In this document: piece by piece, positions 13,201 through 22,910 of the stretch
Numbering within the stretch: the stretch's first letter is position 1
Layout: each line of letters opens with the position of its first letter
Assembly (NCBI RefSeq): GCF_000002985.6
Contig: NC_003279.8
Location: 7,130,001 to 7,194,000, forward strand
Direction of reading: 5' to 3'
DNA from: Caenorhabditis elegans
Lineage: Eukaryota; Nematoda; Chromadorea; Rhabditida; Rhabditidae
Length of the DNA: 64,000 nucleotides
Notes under the pieces: model-generated
What the model was told of the DNA's origin: nothing
Database searches by the model: none
The model's input: only the letters and a program-made list of their open reading frames with translations
Made by a program: the position numbers and the translations under genes

Positions 13201-16200
13201 ATAGATGTCGGCTGCCGACGTAAGCTCAGTATTGTCTAAAACTTCATAACAGATATTAGATCAGTTCTTCAAAATTTAATGTTACTTTCGTATTCCGGAG
13301 CAATGTAGTGCATATATCTCATATTCTCTCGGCATGTCTTCACGTGATGGTTGATGGCATCCGGAGCGACTGTAAAAATGTTATTTTATGCAAAAAAAGA
13401 TGTGTGAGAAGGAAGAGAGTAGGAGAGGGGGAAATGCGAGATGTTAGTTGACAAGTTCAACAACAAGCCTCAATAGAGATCATAACGATTATATTTTAAT
13501 ACTACGTTGTCAGCTAATAACAAACTACTACGATATCGATAAAAACTGAAAACATCAATAAGGCTCATGTGTTTTGTAGATACTTTTTTCCAAATATTCT
13601 AATTTTAGAGACATTTCCTCGAGATAATGTATACATCTTCAGCCGATTTTCCTTGCATTTCCGCATTACTTTGCACTTTGTCCAAGTTCATTTTTCAATC
13701 TCTGATTGCCATCCATACGGACATCCCGGGGCGTCTGCGCACCTGGTACTCGTTGGAACGGCAACAAATCGTCTCGCTAATCAACAAATAAAGAAAATCG
13801 GGCACATACTTTCACTGAGACGACACTATACTCGTACTCTTTCTCTATAGAGCACATAACTTTGAAGGAGTGTGCCGAGTAAAAGGAGGTAACGAAGATC
13901 CGCGAAAAGTCGGGTCGTCAAAACGATGAAAATCTAATCAGCAAACAAGTTGTACCATATCACCGGGCGGTATCCTGGCGAGCCGATTGCCAATGTGCGC
14001 GTAACTTTGTGATGCAAATAGCACACTTAAATCATTTAAGCCCTCCTTTGCAAGTAAACTTGTTCCGCTCGTAAGGTGTAACTTTGTTGAGGGGTTTCGT
14101 TGACTGGTCAGTCGATGGAAAACAAGGAAGTGATAATTTGGTTAACAAAAGATACTATAATTTTCTGAAAATCTAATCTTTTTAGTTTTCACCCGTTATT
14201 GCTTACCAGTATTCCAAAATGTACGTATAATATTTTTTCAGTTTAAAACTGTCCTACAGCTTTTCACTAAATTCTTATTTCTATGAAGATATTCTACAAA
14301 CTGTCATAAAGATTAGGTCTAATTTTCGGTTTAAAACACATAAAGCTTGCCAACACATGTCGGAAATCCAAAACTAAATCGATAGAGAAAGGGTGAGCAG
14401 GAAAAAGGTCAGAAGCAGAAAAACACATGCACAAGGTACAAAACATGATAGATCGGGAATTGGATAACGACACCACTAATAGAGTTACAAGACAAAGAAT
14501 GATAATAGCCCCGATTAGGGACATTTAATCAGACTTTTTTCGTTTCAAATGGAATACCCACCAAGAAGGTTTTGTCCACTGACGTCTTTACACATCGATA
14601 TACCTGAACAATTATGTGAAAATAGGGAAACAATTGATTATTATGTTATCCATATCATAAATAATTTTTATCGTAAAATTATAACGGTAACGGACGTATT
14701 ATTTTTAATTTTAAAGATATAATCGCCCATGCCTAGACCCCTCTAGTAACATTAATATATTAACATAAACAAAAACATAAACTTTAAAATAGCCCCCGTA
14801 AAAGACCAGCTAAAAATCAAACTTATAAGGTTTGAGGAGAATCCTGATCATTGAAAAATCAAGTAAAATCTCAAAAACCAGTGTTTAGTCGAAATTGTGC
14901 ATTCCGCACTAAATTGTTAAAACAAAAAACAAAAGGAAATGTGAAATACACATTTTAATAATTTAGAATTCGCATGCCAGTAAATTAAAAAAATGGAAGA
15001 ATACAAGTGAAAAACCCAGATGAAACATTAAAGTTAAAAGTTAAACACTGAAAGAACAGAAGAATCTATCAATAATTTTATATGTATTCTTCATGGTTTT
15101 CCTACATAAAAAAGGTATCAAGAGCATTTTTCTAATTTTTCAAAGAAATTGAGAATTGTATTTTTTTAATGTAATTTATAAATCGCTGTTTTCTCAATAA
15201 CAATTTTTTCTAATTTTAATTGTTTTTTGTCTAGATCGTAGATCTAGTTTTTCTAAAAATTGAGAAAGTTTAATGAAACTGGAAATTTTGAACGTTCTGT
15301 TTAATATTGAAAACAATAAATATGCTCAAAAAATAAATCCGGTTTTTTCAGTGATTTTTCACCATTTTATCACTATATTTTCTACAGTAACCAGTGAATT
15401 TTTCAAATTGATCTATCAGAATAAAAATTACAGCAAAAAACTGGAACTCACCACATCCAATTTTTATGAGACCATTTTGCTGAATAAACACCGTATTACA
15501 CGTCAGATTTCCATGAATTATAGGTGGATCCGATGAATGAAGGTAGTTTAATGCTGACAAAATTTGCGTCGTCCACTTTTTCCAAGCCTGCAATTGCTGA
15601 TTTATGAAGATGAGTAATACGTTAGATGTCTCAATAAGTTATACCTTAATGCTAAGTGATGAGCCGGCTTTTCGTGTTCTTTGAAGAAATGCTGACATTG
15701 AACCGGATGACATATATTCTGTGATGAATATTATCTAAAAAAAACGGAATATTTTATTTCAAACATTCTATCCTATTCACAAATTGGAAGAAAAAAACAT
15801 AAAACTTTTAAGCTAATCACAGTTTTTTCAAAAAGTACGGTACTTGTTGTGAAATTTTTCAAACTGCAGTTTTTTTCTGACACTTTGAATATAGAATATG
15901 CTTTTGTTGTAATAAACTGTGCACAAGTGGACATTTCCGGTTTATATTTGGTTTTTGACGAAAAATAGTTTTCAATGGGATTTTGAGATTTTTTTGCTAA
16001 AAAAACACTTTTTGCAATTCAACCGCTTGTTGTATTTTGTTTCTTTTTTTTTACAAAATTTGGGTTTTCATTTTTTAAATATTTTCCGTGCAATATAACT
16101 TTCTCAAAGTTTTTACGGGTTTAAAATCAAAAAAAAAATTTTTTTTGAAACTCATCACCACAGAAACAATAAATATATACGAGTTTGAAAATCAACGTAC

Positions 16201-17230
16201 CCTTGGTTTTTCCGACTTTGAATCTGTCCAATATTTATGAAACTTTACTAGATTTGTATGAACTAATTGAGTCAGATTATCGAATACAGCGTTGATTTTT
16301 TCCTCTTGTGCTCGAAAGTTTTTCCTTTCCGAAAATTGAACTTCATTCCAGACAACTTCGTTACCTGAAATATTTATGATGATATTGGTGATTATGATGC
16401 AAAAAATATAGAAGTGATTTTTGGAGATCTTTACAAAAATTTTACTTTTCAGGACGAAAAATAATTTTTTATTTTTACGAACACTCAATACGCTGAGGAT
16501 GTTATATTTTTAAATTTAAAAAAATCACCAGTTTCGTTATCCATTGCAAGATAGGCGACGTCTATACCGGGTACATCTCTCTGTTTCACTTGTTCTCTTC
16601 GTTTTGACCATCGTTTGTCCGGTGACTCTTCTAAGATCTGAAAAACCGCAAAAATTACTTTAAAATATAAATTCAAAAGTATATTAAATATATTATTTTA
16701 AATCATATCTGAAAAAAAATAATGTTAAATTTATTTTTTTTTCTTTCAATTGCACACTTATTTCGGAACTAAATGCTTTTTAAATTTCTGCCCAAATGAA
16801 CTTAGTTTCGACATTATTTATTTTCTGGCTTTACTAATTTGGTTTTTCTTTAGTTATTGAGTTTAAACATGATTTGTTACATTTTACGAAATTTTTCTGT
16901 AAATAAAATTGATAACCCAAAAAATAAATTGGCCGTGCGCAGGAATTCAAAAATTAGACTTTTTCAATTTTTTTTTGGCAAAATTTAAAAAAAAGTTTTA
17001 AAAAACTCTATAACCTTTTAACGGTTTTATTCGATATATTGAAACTTTTTTTTTTGGAATTTAAGACAAGAAAAAATGAAGCCATCGTGATTTTTCATTC
17101 GATTTTTTACATAATTTTTATTTAAAAATAAACAAACCTCTTCAGCTCCATCTGCATCTGAATCGCTGGCCGCGTCGTCACCAATAGGTGTCTTCCCTGC
17201 AGCTGTTCGCTCCTCACCGGAACTGACCAT
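10278..17230 (-). CDS. NRBP/Madm-family pseudokinase
   Basis: This is an ortholog of nuclear receptor-binding protein NRBP1/2 (Drosophila Madm), an adaptor pseudokinase. The N-terminus is short and acidic (ATG 17230). Conserved blocks follow exon by exon on the minus strand: ILEESPDKRWSKRREQV and GIDVAYLAMD (about 16530-16638), VVWNEVQFSERKNF (about 16198-16364), IIFITEYMSSGSM (about 15642-15735), SALNYLHSSDPPIIHGNL (about 15450-15590), VAPDAINHHVKTCRENMR (about 13285-13371), the AADIYSFGICSLEIAV kinase C-lobe (about 12981-13240), then SLKLLSAHAIV. The C-terminal domain begins EMSIVLLLEDQMHRQL and the gene ends at TAG 10278. The beta3 lysine is Asn (VWNEV), HRD is HGN and DFG is replaced by GCVAP, so catalysis is not expected; this matches the family. 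A Ser/Thr-rich insert (11608-12006) precedes the C-terminal domain. I recall the C. elegans locus as H37N21.1, from memory. Confidence 0.9.
10742..10756. repeat. Poly-C tract of 15 (G15 on the minus strand)
   Basis: There are fifteen consecutive C residues in an intron of the NRBP-like gene. On the opposite strand this is a G15 run that can form a G-quadruplex. Such mono-G tracts are the deletion-prone sites reported in C. elegans dog-1/FANCJ mutants. Confidence 0.9.
11115..11530. repeat. Imperfect foldback element in an NRBP intron
   Basis: The left arm, about 11120-11270 (GGTCTCGACACG, CTTTAAAGAATACTGTAG, TTGCTTCGGAATT), is matched in inverted orientation by about 11360-11525 (AATTCCGAAGCAA, CTACAGTACTCTTTAAAG, CGTGTCGAGACC). 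The arms are roughly 80 percent alike by eye, with a spacer of about 90 bp. It looks like a non-autonomous repeat and carries no coding capacity. Confidence 0.75.
14562..14603 (-). other. Candidate 42-nt cassette exon in the NRBP-like gene
   Basis: On the minus strand an acceptor (ATTGTTCAG) and a donor (CTTG then GTGGGT) bound exactly 42 nt. This segment sits in the intron between KIGC and VAPD. Inserted in the phase set by its neighbours (1 nt left over upstream, 2 downstream) it is open and encodes GISMCKDVSGQNLL. The direct splice gives KIGC-VAPD, as in human NRBP (KIGS-VAPD), so the exon would be optional. No transcript evidence is available here. Confidence 0.45.
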
Positions 17231-17576
17231 TGTCGTCGTCGTCGCCGGTTGAATGAGGAATAATGCGAATGGGAGATCAATTGGACAATTCTGAAAATAA
17301 AAAGATTTCGTTAACTTATCCTCTAATTCCAGATAGTCTACAGTATTTTTTTGTTCCAACCATGTGTGTGCTCAACTCAAAAAAAAAAATCATGAATCAC
17401 ATGAGCCACATGAGACACACACGTAGGAATGTCAGCCGGTGGCGGTGTCAATATTTCGAAAGCAGAACAAAAATGACTCACCGACGACAAGAATCGGCCA
17501 AAGGGGCTCCAGTTTGTCCCTGATTCTTGTCCTCTTTTTCAGATATATTTCGATTCCAATCGACCCCGATATAATT
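17231..17576 (-). promoter_or_regulatory. Non-coding leader exons of the NRBP-like gene
   Basis: Upstream of ATG 17230 there are 60 nt of leader back to an acceptor at 17291-17292. A further exon (17482-17576) has a good donor (TCG then GTGAGT) and a T-rich acceptor. In the frame needed to join the CDS this exon contains a stop, so it is non-coding and the start at 17230 stands. Confidence 0.5.
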
Positions 17577-20044
17577 CTGAAAAAAAAAAAATTTTTTTTT
17601 AATTTTAACAATTGAAGAGTATGTCAATTGAAAACTTTAAGGTCAATCGAGTTGGGCAAAAAGAGCGAATTCCAAACAAAAGACCATATGACAATATACG
17701 TTTTTTCCCTCTCTTTTCACTCATTCTCTTTCACTTCTCACGGGACCCCATCCGTCGAAAATAGTGGGCTCGAATTGAGAGACGCAGATGAATCAGTCGA
17801 CCCCCGGGAAGAGAAGAGAACAAGTAAAGAGGAGACGCAGACGATATAGAAGGAAAAAGGGAGAACGAGAAAAGTGCTACAGCCTGAAGTCGGTGTCTTC
17901 TTTGCACCAGTAATTCAGTGAGAAAAGTCAAATGATCAGCTGTTAGTAGAAATATAGAGAAATACAAAGACATGTTTCATTGGTTTCAAAATTTTCCCCA
18001 ACTTGAGAATTTCCCTCTATAAATAAATTTATAAGCGAACACATCTGCAATGATTATCCGAAACGTAGTGTGTTATCTTGTCGCGTGCGAAACGACAGAA
18101 TGATGATACGAGAAGACGAGTTTTGTTGCAAACCAAATTTGTTTGAACAGCTTTCAAGCGAACTAATTTTTAAAAAATGATGAAAATTAATTGGAAATTT
18201 TTTTTTGTTTTAAATTAAGAGAATTGAAATGCGCTCTATCGAAGAGGCGCACCATTGTTGGGAGATGCAAATTTTGTGGAAATGAGCTACCGCTCGACTT
18301 GCAACGAAAATAACAAAGAAAACGTTTTAAATCTTTAAGACGTGCCCAACATTGCCTAAATCAAAGTTTCTCAGTGTTTTTTGTTCTAATGTTAAATAAA
18401 AAAGGTTGAATTTATGAAATAGGATTATTTTTCAAGTTGTAGTTTGAAAATCAATTTCCATGCAATTAACATTTCAAATGCAGCACAGCTCTCAATAATT
18501 TGCCTTTTTAAAAACATTAACATGTAAGATTCTTTAAAATTTCAAGGACAAAAAAATAAGAAAAAGCACAAACGGAAGGACCAAGAGCGATTCGCAACAA
18601 TTTATTGAGTTTGGAGTGCACTAAAAAGTCTTTGGGTAGTCTCGAAACCTATTCCCGCACACAATTTTCTTCATGTTCTCGCCTTGAACGTTCCAGTCCA
18701 GTGAACACAATATTGAACGAGTAGGCGAAATCGAAGTTCCCTTATCAGAACGTTCTCTGACCTAATCATGCATTTGCCAGTTGCAAATGGGCATATAAAA
18801 ACGAAATATTTGACTTGCGAAGTTAAGAGATAAACGTGTAGTTACATAAATTTGGCGCCAATGGGCATAAGAATATTATTCAATTTAAAATTCTCCATTA
18901 TTAAAATGTATATTCAACATGGCACACGCGGGGCGCGTGCGCCGCCCGTGTCCTTGTTCCGTTTTTTTAGTTGGAACGGCTCGCGCCCAAGCAGGGAGTA
19001 TTTGCTCAAACGGAAGCAGCACTCTTCCCGGCAAAGCTCTCTTCGGGATCTCACAGTGATAATTGACGCGGGAAACAGAGAAGAGACTGCAGCAGTGGGA
19101 ATGGAAATATGGGAGAGAGGAGAGATCAAGGTTGTTGCAGGGAGCACTGAATTTTTTGCGAACGTGCAAACTTGAACCGAGCGCAAACTTTATCAGCAGT
19201 TGACAGTTTAAATGATTGGTACATCTTTTCAAGGATACTCGAGTACCCCAAAAGCCGGCTTTTGGAAAATTTTTCACAGATTTTCCCAAATGTCATAAAT
19301 AGAGATTTGACAAATATTGTCTTTTTGCAAAAGGATTATGATTTGTTAGTCTCTAAAACAAGAAATGTATAGTTATTTCAGATAGTTGAAGAAATGTGAA
19401 TAACATTTCAAGATCTACTCGATGTGATCTTCAATTGAATTGGAAAATGACAGTACTACAGCTTCAAAACTCATGGGTCGCAGGAAATAAGAACAATTAA
19501 TACTTGGGAACACATTGGGACACCCATTAGATAACAATTGACAAGATTTCGGCCTGAATGGTCAACTACTGGCCGGCACTGGTCTAGTTAGAGTGGTATG
19601 CAGAGAATGGGAGAATGGCCGCCATCGGGCCGAAACAGCCGTCGCCTATGAGAGAGCCCCACTCATCACAGAGACCGCCAAGAAAAGAGACGGACGACGA
19701 AATAGTATGGTGACGTAGACACATGTCGAGTCAGTTGTTAAGGCGGTGGAGGGTGTTAGAAGAGCAGAGAAGAGACACACTACGCGTCAGTAGATGTGAA
19801 GGAGGGTATTTAGGATTGTGTATGTTTCGAATCAGAACTGCCATACGTATGGTAATTTCAGTGTAGGATTTCAATGATGTCATATATTATTTACAGTATA
19901 CTTTGAACTTTAATTTGTTATGGATAGGAAACATAATTTAAATAAAAACAATTTCATTTTGGTCTATAAGAACCTAAACTATTGGTAATGTGGCAATTTC
20001 TCTAGAAATAATAATTTTACACACGTTTAATCGTTTCGAAAGAT
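17577..20044. other. Intergenic/promoter region between the NRBP-like gene and fecl-1
   Basis: This is mostly 5' flank of the NRBP-like gene and 3' flank of fecl-1. A GC-richer patch at about 18920-19100 opens frames on both strands (18852-19289), but these overlap each other, lack splice continuation and have no recognisable domain. No gene is called. Confidence 0.5.
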
Positions 20045-21815
20045 TCAATGCAAAAATATGTTGAGATTCTGCAACTGTCTCGTTGAGCAGGCCACTTCCA
20101 ATTGTTGATCCTTCCGTCCGAGCAATAGATTTTTGACGATCTCCGATATTCCATGTGTCAGATGATCGGATTCATAATCGGGTCGAAGGACTAGTGCGTT
20201 TTTCTATTTAAAAAAAAGTTGATATTGCATTTTAAAAACATAATTTTTCATATTACGTAGACGTCTAAAGACGATAATTTTTGCCTTATTTTACGCGGAT
20301 GGTCTCGCCACGCACACATCGAGTTACAGAAACTCGTGTTCATCGCTTTTGTATCGTAAATTTATTCAAAAAAGCTTGGCAGTATTTCTTTTTTTTTTTA
20401 AGATACAATAGCGGCCAATAAAGCGATACGAGTTACAGTAACCCGATGAAAATGTTCATTTTTAGACGTCTAAGTAGTATTTTTTTTAATCTTAAAGGGT
20501 TTTGCCGAGAAAAAAATTGTTGATTTTTTTAAACACAAAACGTCTATATATAGATGTGTATTGTTTCTGACAATTTTCCATTTGGAATTTGTTAAATTAA
20601 AACTTACCAAGTGTTCAACCTTTTTTGGTAATGTATAAAGTGTGTTGAAAGTTTCGATAACATCTGTAATTGGTACAACGGCCACTTTTCCAGATTCTGA
20701 TGTTTTCCTAATTTTCTGCACTTGAGAGGCAACACCCTGCATAGATGGAAGATCGAATGAATCCCAAGAGGAATAGAATCCAAGTCGCCATGGAATCAGA
20801 TCACCAAGCTGATTCATGGTTCGTTCACAAGACGCAAAAACTGGTCCGTAATTGCAGGTAAACTTTCGAGGAGCTGCGAAAACAACACCATCCAATTTCG
20901 GAAGGACTTCCTTGATTTTCGACGACCAATACTAAAATATTTGAATTAACATGAAGACAATTTCGTGCAATTCTTACATCTGCCAGAATTGGATGATTAT
21001 TCCATCGCCAAATTGCAGATACATCATAGGAATAATCCGAATTTTGTTCAATTCTACTGCTTGTGATATTTTTGTTTCCCTGGACCAATGGAGCTAAATT
21101 AAGTAGAATATATAGAAAGTATTAAAAAAAAAAACTCACATGAAGTCTGTTCAATAATTTTAGCGGATTTGACGAGAAGAGTTTCACTATCTATTGCAGA
21201 GAAGTGTGGGTAGAGTGGCATGAAGATGTAATGCTGGGATCGATGTCTGAAAGTTTCGATGTTTATTACCAAAATAAGCATTTTCAATAAATTTACGATT
21301 TAATCTCTTTTAGTTGATCCTCAAATGATACTTCGTCAAATTGAAACAAACGGGATACTTTGAATGGACCATGCTCTGGTACTACAGTGTCCAATGATTC
21401 TTCAATCTTCTTGCCTAGTCTATCAACCTGCGACTCTAAGCTCGGAACATTTTTATAAGCAGCAATGCATCCTTTCAAATTCTCATTTTTCAGTTTGCCG
21501 TTGGCGATTAGTCTGAAATACAAGTTTCAGATTTTTAAGTGGATGATTGACTAACGTGTGTACGAAATTTGGCATTCGAAGTCTCATCGATTGCGCGGAT
21601 TGATTTTTAAGAAATTCCTTGGCATGAAATTCGTTCCATGGCTGACCAGCATGAAGTAGAATTATCTCGGTTTGTGGTGATCGAGCTGGATCTGCGGAAA
21701 AGTGTGATCGAGCCTGAAATGTTAAACGATGCTCTTTAAAAGAAATAAAATATTAAAAATATATTCTCACCGCGACGCGGATCACATTTTGATTCCTTGA
21801 AAGCATCTTATTCAT
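20045..21815 (-). CDS. fecl-1: Ferrochelatase-like protein, probably non-catalytic
   Basis: This is a ferrochelatase (protoporphyrin IX iron-lyase) fold. ATG 21815 reads MNKMLSRNQNV. Later blocks align with human FECH: TEIILLHAGQPW (human ILMLNMGGP), FMPLYPHFSA (TQYPQYSC), then LDGVVFAAPRKFTC where FECH has VVILFSAHSLPM, PWRLGFYSSWD (PWLGPQTDE), and VAVVPITDVIETFNTL (LVPIAFTSDHIETLYEL). The catalytic His of SAHSLP is absent and the second active-site His is Val, while the Glu of IET is kept. The protein ends soon after (LNIFLH, stop 20045-20047) without the C-terminal Cys cluster that binds [2Fe-2S] in animal ferrochelatase. No clear mitochondrial presequence is visible. Caenorhabditis is a heme auxotroph, so a non-catalytic, heme-related or vestigial role is inferred. 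The symbol fecl-1 is from memory. Confidence 0.85.
20253..20478. repeat. Foldback repeat in the last intron of fecl-1
   Basis: Outer arms GTAGACGTCTAAA (about 20256-20268) and TTTAGACGTCTAAG (20461-20474), and inner arms about 20317-20357 and 20402-20448 (CATCGAGTTACAG, CTGTAACTCG-type words, GCTATTGTATC), are inverted repeats. The words CTCGCCACG and GAGTTACAGTAAC recur in the mks-6 intron repeat. Confidence 0.65.
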
Positions 21816-21829
21816 AACAAAGATTCGAA

Positions 21830-21847
21830 TTAAATAGGCATTCTGAA
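21830..21847 (-). promoter_or_regulatory. Splice-leader acceptor and three-codon uORF of fecl-1
   Basis: On the minus strand TTTATTCAG ends at 21843, leaving about 27 nt of leader before ATG 21815. The leader starts with an out-of-frame ATG CCT ATT TAA (21841-21830). If the acceptor is used for trans-splicing, ribosomes meet this minimal uORF first. Confidence 0.45.
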
Positions 21848-22910
21848 TAAAGTTTATTAATTGAAAGAAGAAGTTTGCAGAAAAAATGAAAAACCCCCAT
21901 GAGATTGAAAAGTTGAGTGAGATGCAGACGCAGAGAAAGAAAGTAAAACAGTGGCCGTCCATTTCGTTTCGACAAGACTTTTTCAATTTAGCTGATGATT
22001 TAATGAACTTGATATAAAAACACAATTAAAAAAAAAACGAAATATTGTCAATCGACAGTAATATTTGATTTTTCCAGAAGCTTTTATCTAAAATACAGAA
22101 TTACTCATTTAATTTCTAAATTTCTTTTAAATCGACAGTTTTTCTTTCCATTACTCAATTTCAATTTCCCACTTGCATCTGCTTCTTCACCATTTCTTTT
22201 CTCATTGGCCAATTCATTGCCTGCTTCAATTTTCACTTCATTCATCAGGCTCATTTTGAAAGAATTCTTTGGTCGCGCCCCTTTTTTCTTTGTTCCGCAA
22301 AGAAATTAAATTTTTATTCGTGTTGCTCAGATTTTGAGCTCATTCTTTCTTTAGTAGACAGTTAATTCTCGTAATAGCTCTGGGGTTTCCAAATATTTAA
22401 AAATACAGTGAAAGACTTTTCGCACTATTTTGATGGATTGCATTAAAATTTTTGGAAAGTATATTCTTCAAATCTTTCATTTTGAACAATTTAGAAGTCA
22501 AGAAATACAGAAACCACGTTTTGCATATAACAAAGAAGTGAACAGTTCCGATAAGAAAGAGACATGGAAATCAGAAATGCTGGAAGAGGAGGAGAAACCA
22601 TAAGAATACTCGCAATGAATACATTAACATATATATGGAACATAAATGGTGAAAAAAAGAAGTATGCCAAAAAAATTCTAGTAAAGCTGTTAAAATACAG
22701 GAGAAATGGGACAAACACAGAAATTGAAAAATACAGTAACAATTGATGAGATTAAAAATTAGAGGAAGAATCGAGAACAGCTAAAAATATTTTCCTCAAA
22801 TAAGAAAAATATCTAATTGAATAAATTTGTGACCACCAAAATATCCGTGAAATAAAAATTAGTCACAGGGAAGAGATAAATTACATCGTTGGGTAGAGCT
22901 AAAATCTCGA
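21844..22910. other. Intergenic region between crml-1 and fecl-1
   Basis: This is the 3' flank of crml-1 and 5' flank of fecl-1, about 1.07 kb. It is AT-rich with T- and C-rich pyrimidine runs. Open frames at 22491-22746 occur on both strands over the same bases and are unsupported. Confidence 0.55.

Noticed and set aside
18852-19289. Overlapping open frames of 90-134 codons on both strands
   Set aside because: They occupy a GC-richer patch on both strands at once, have no splice continuation and no recognisable domain.
22491-22746. Open frames on both strands near 22.6 kb
   Set aside because: Low-complexity AT/pyrimidine content gives both. No splice joins to crml-1 or fecl-1.
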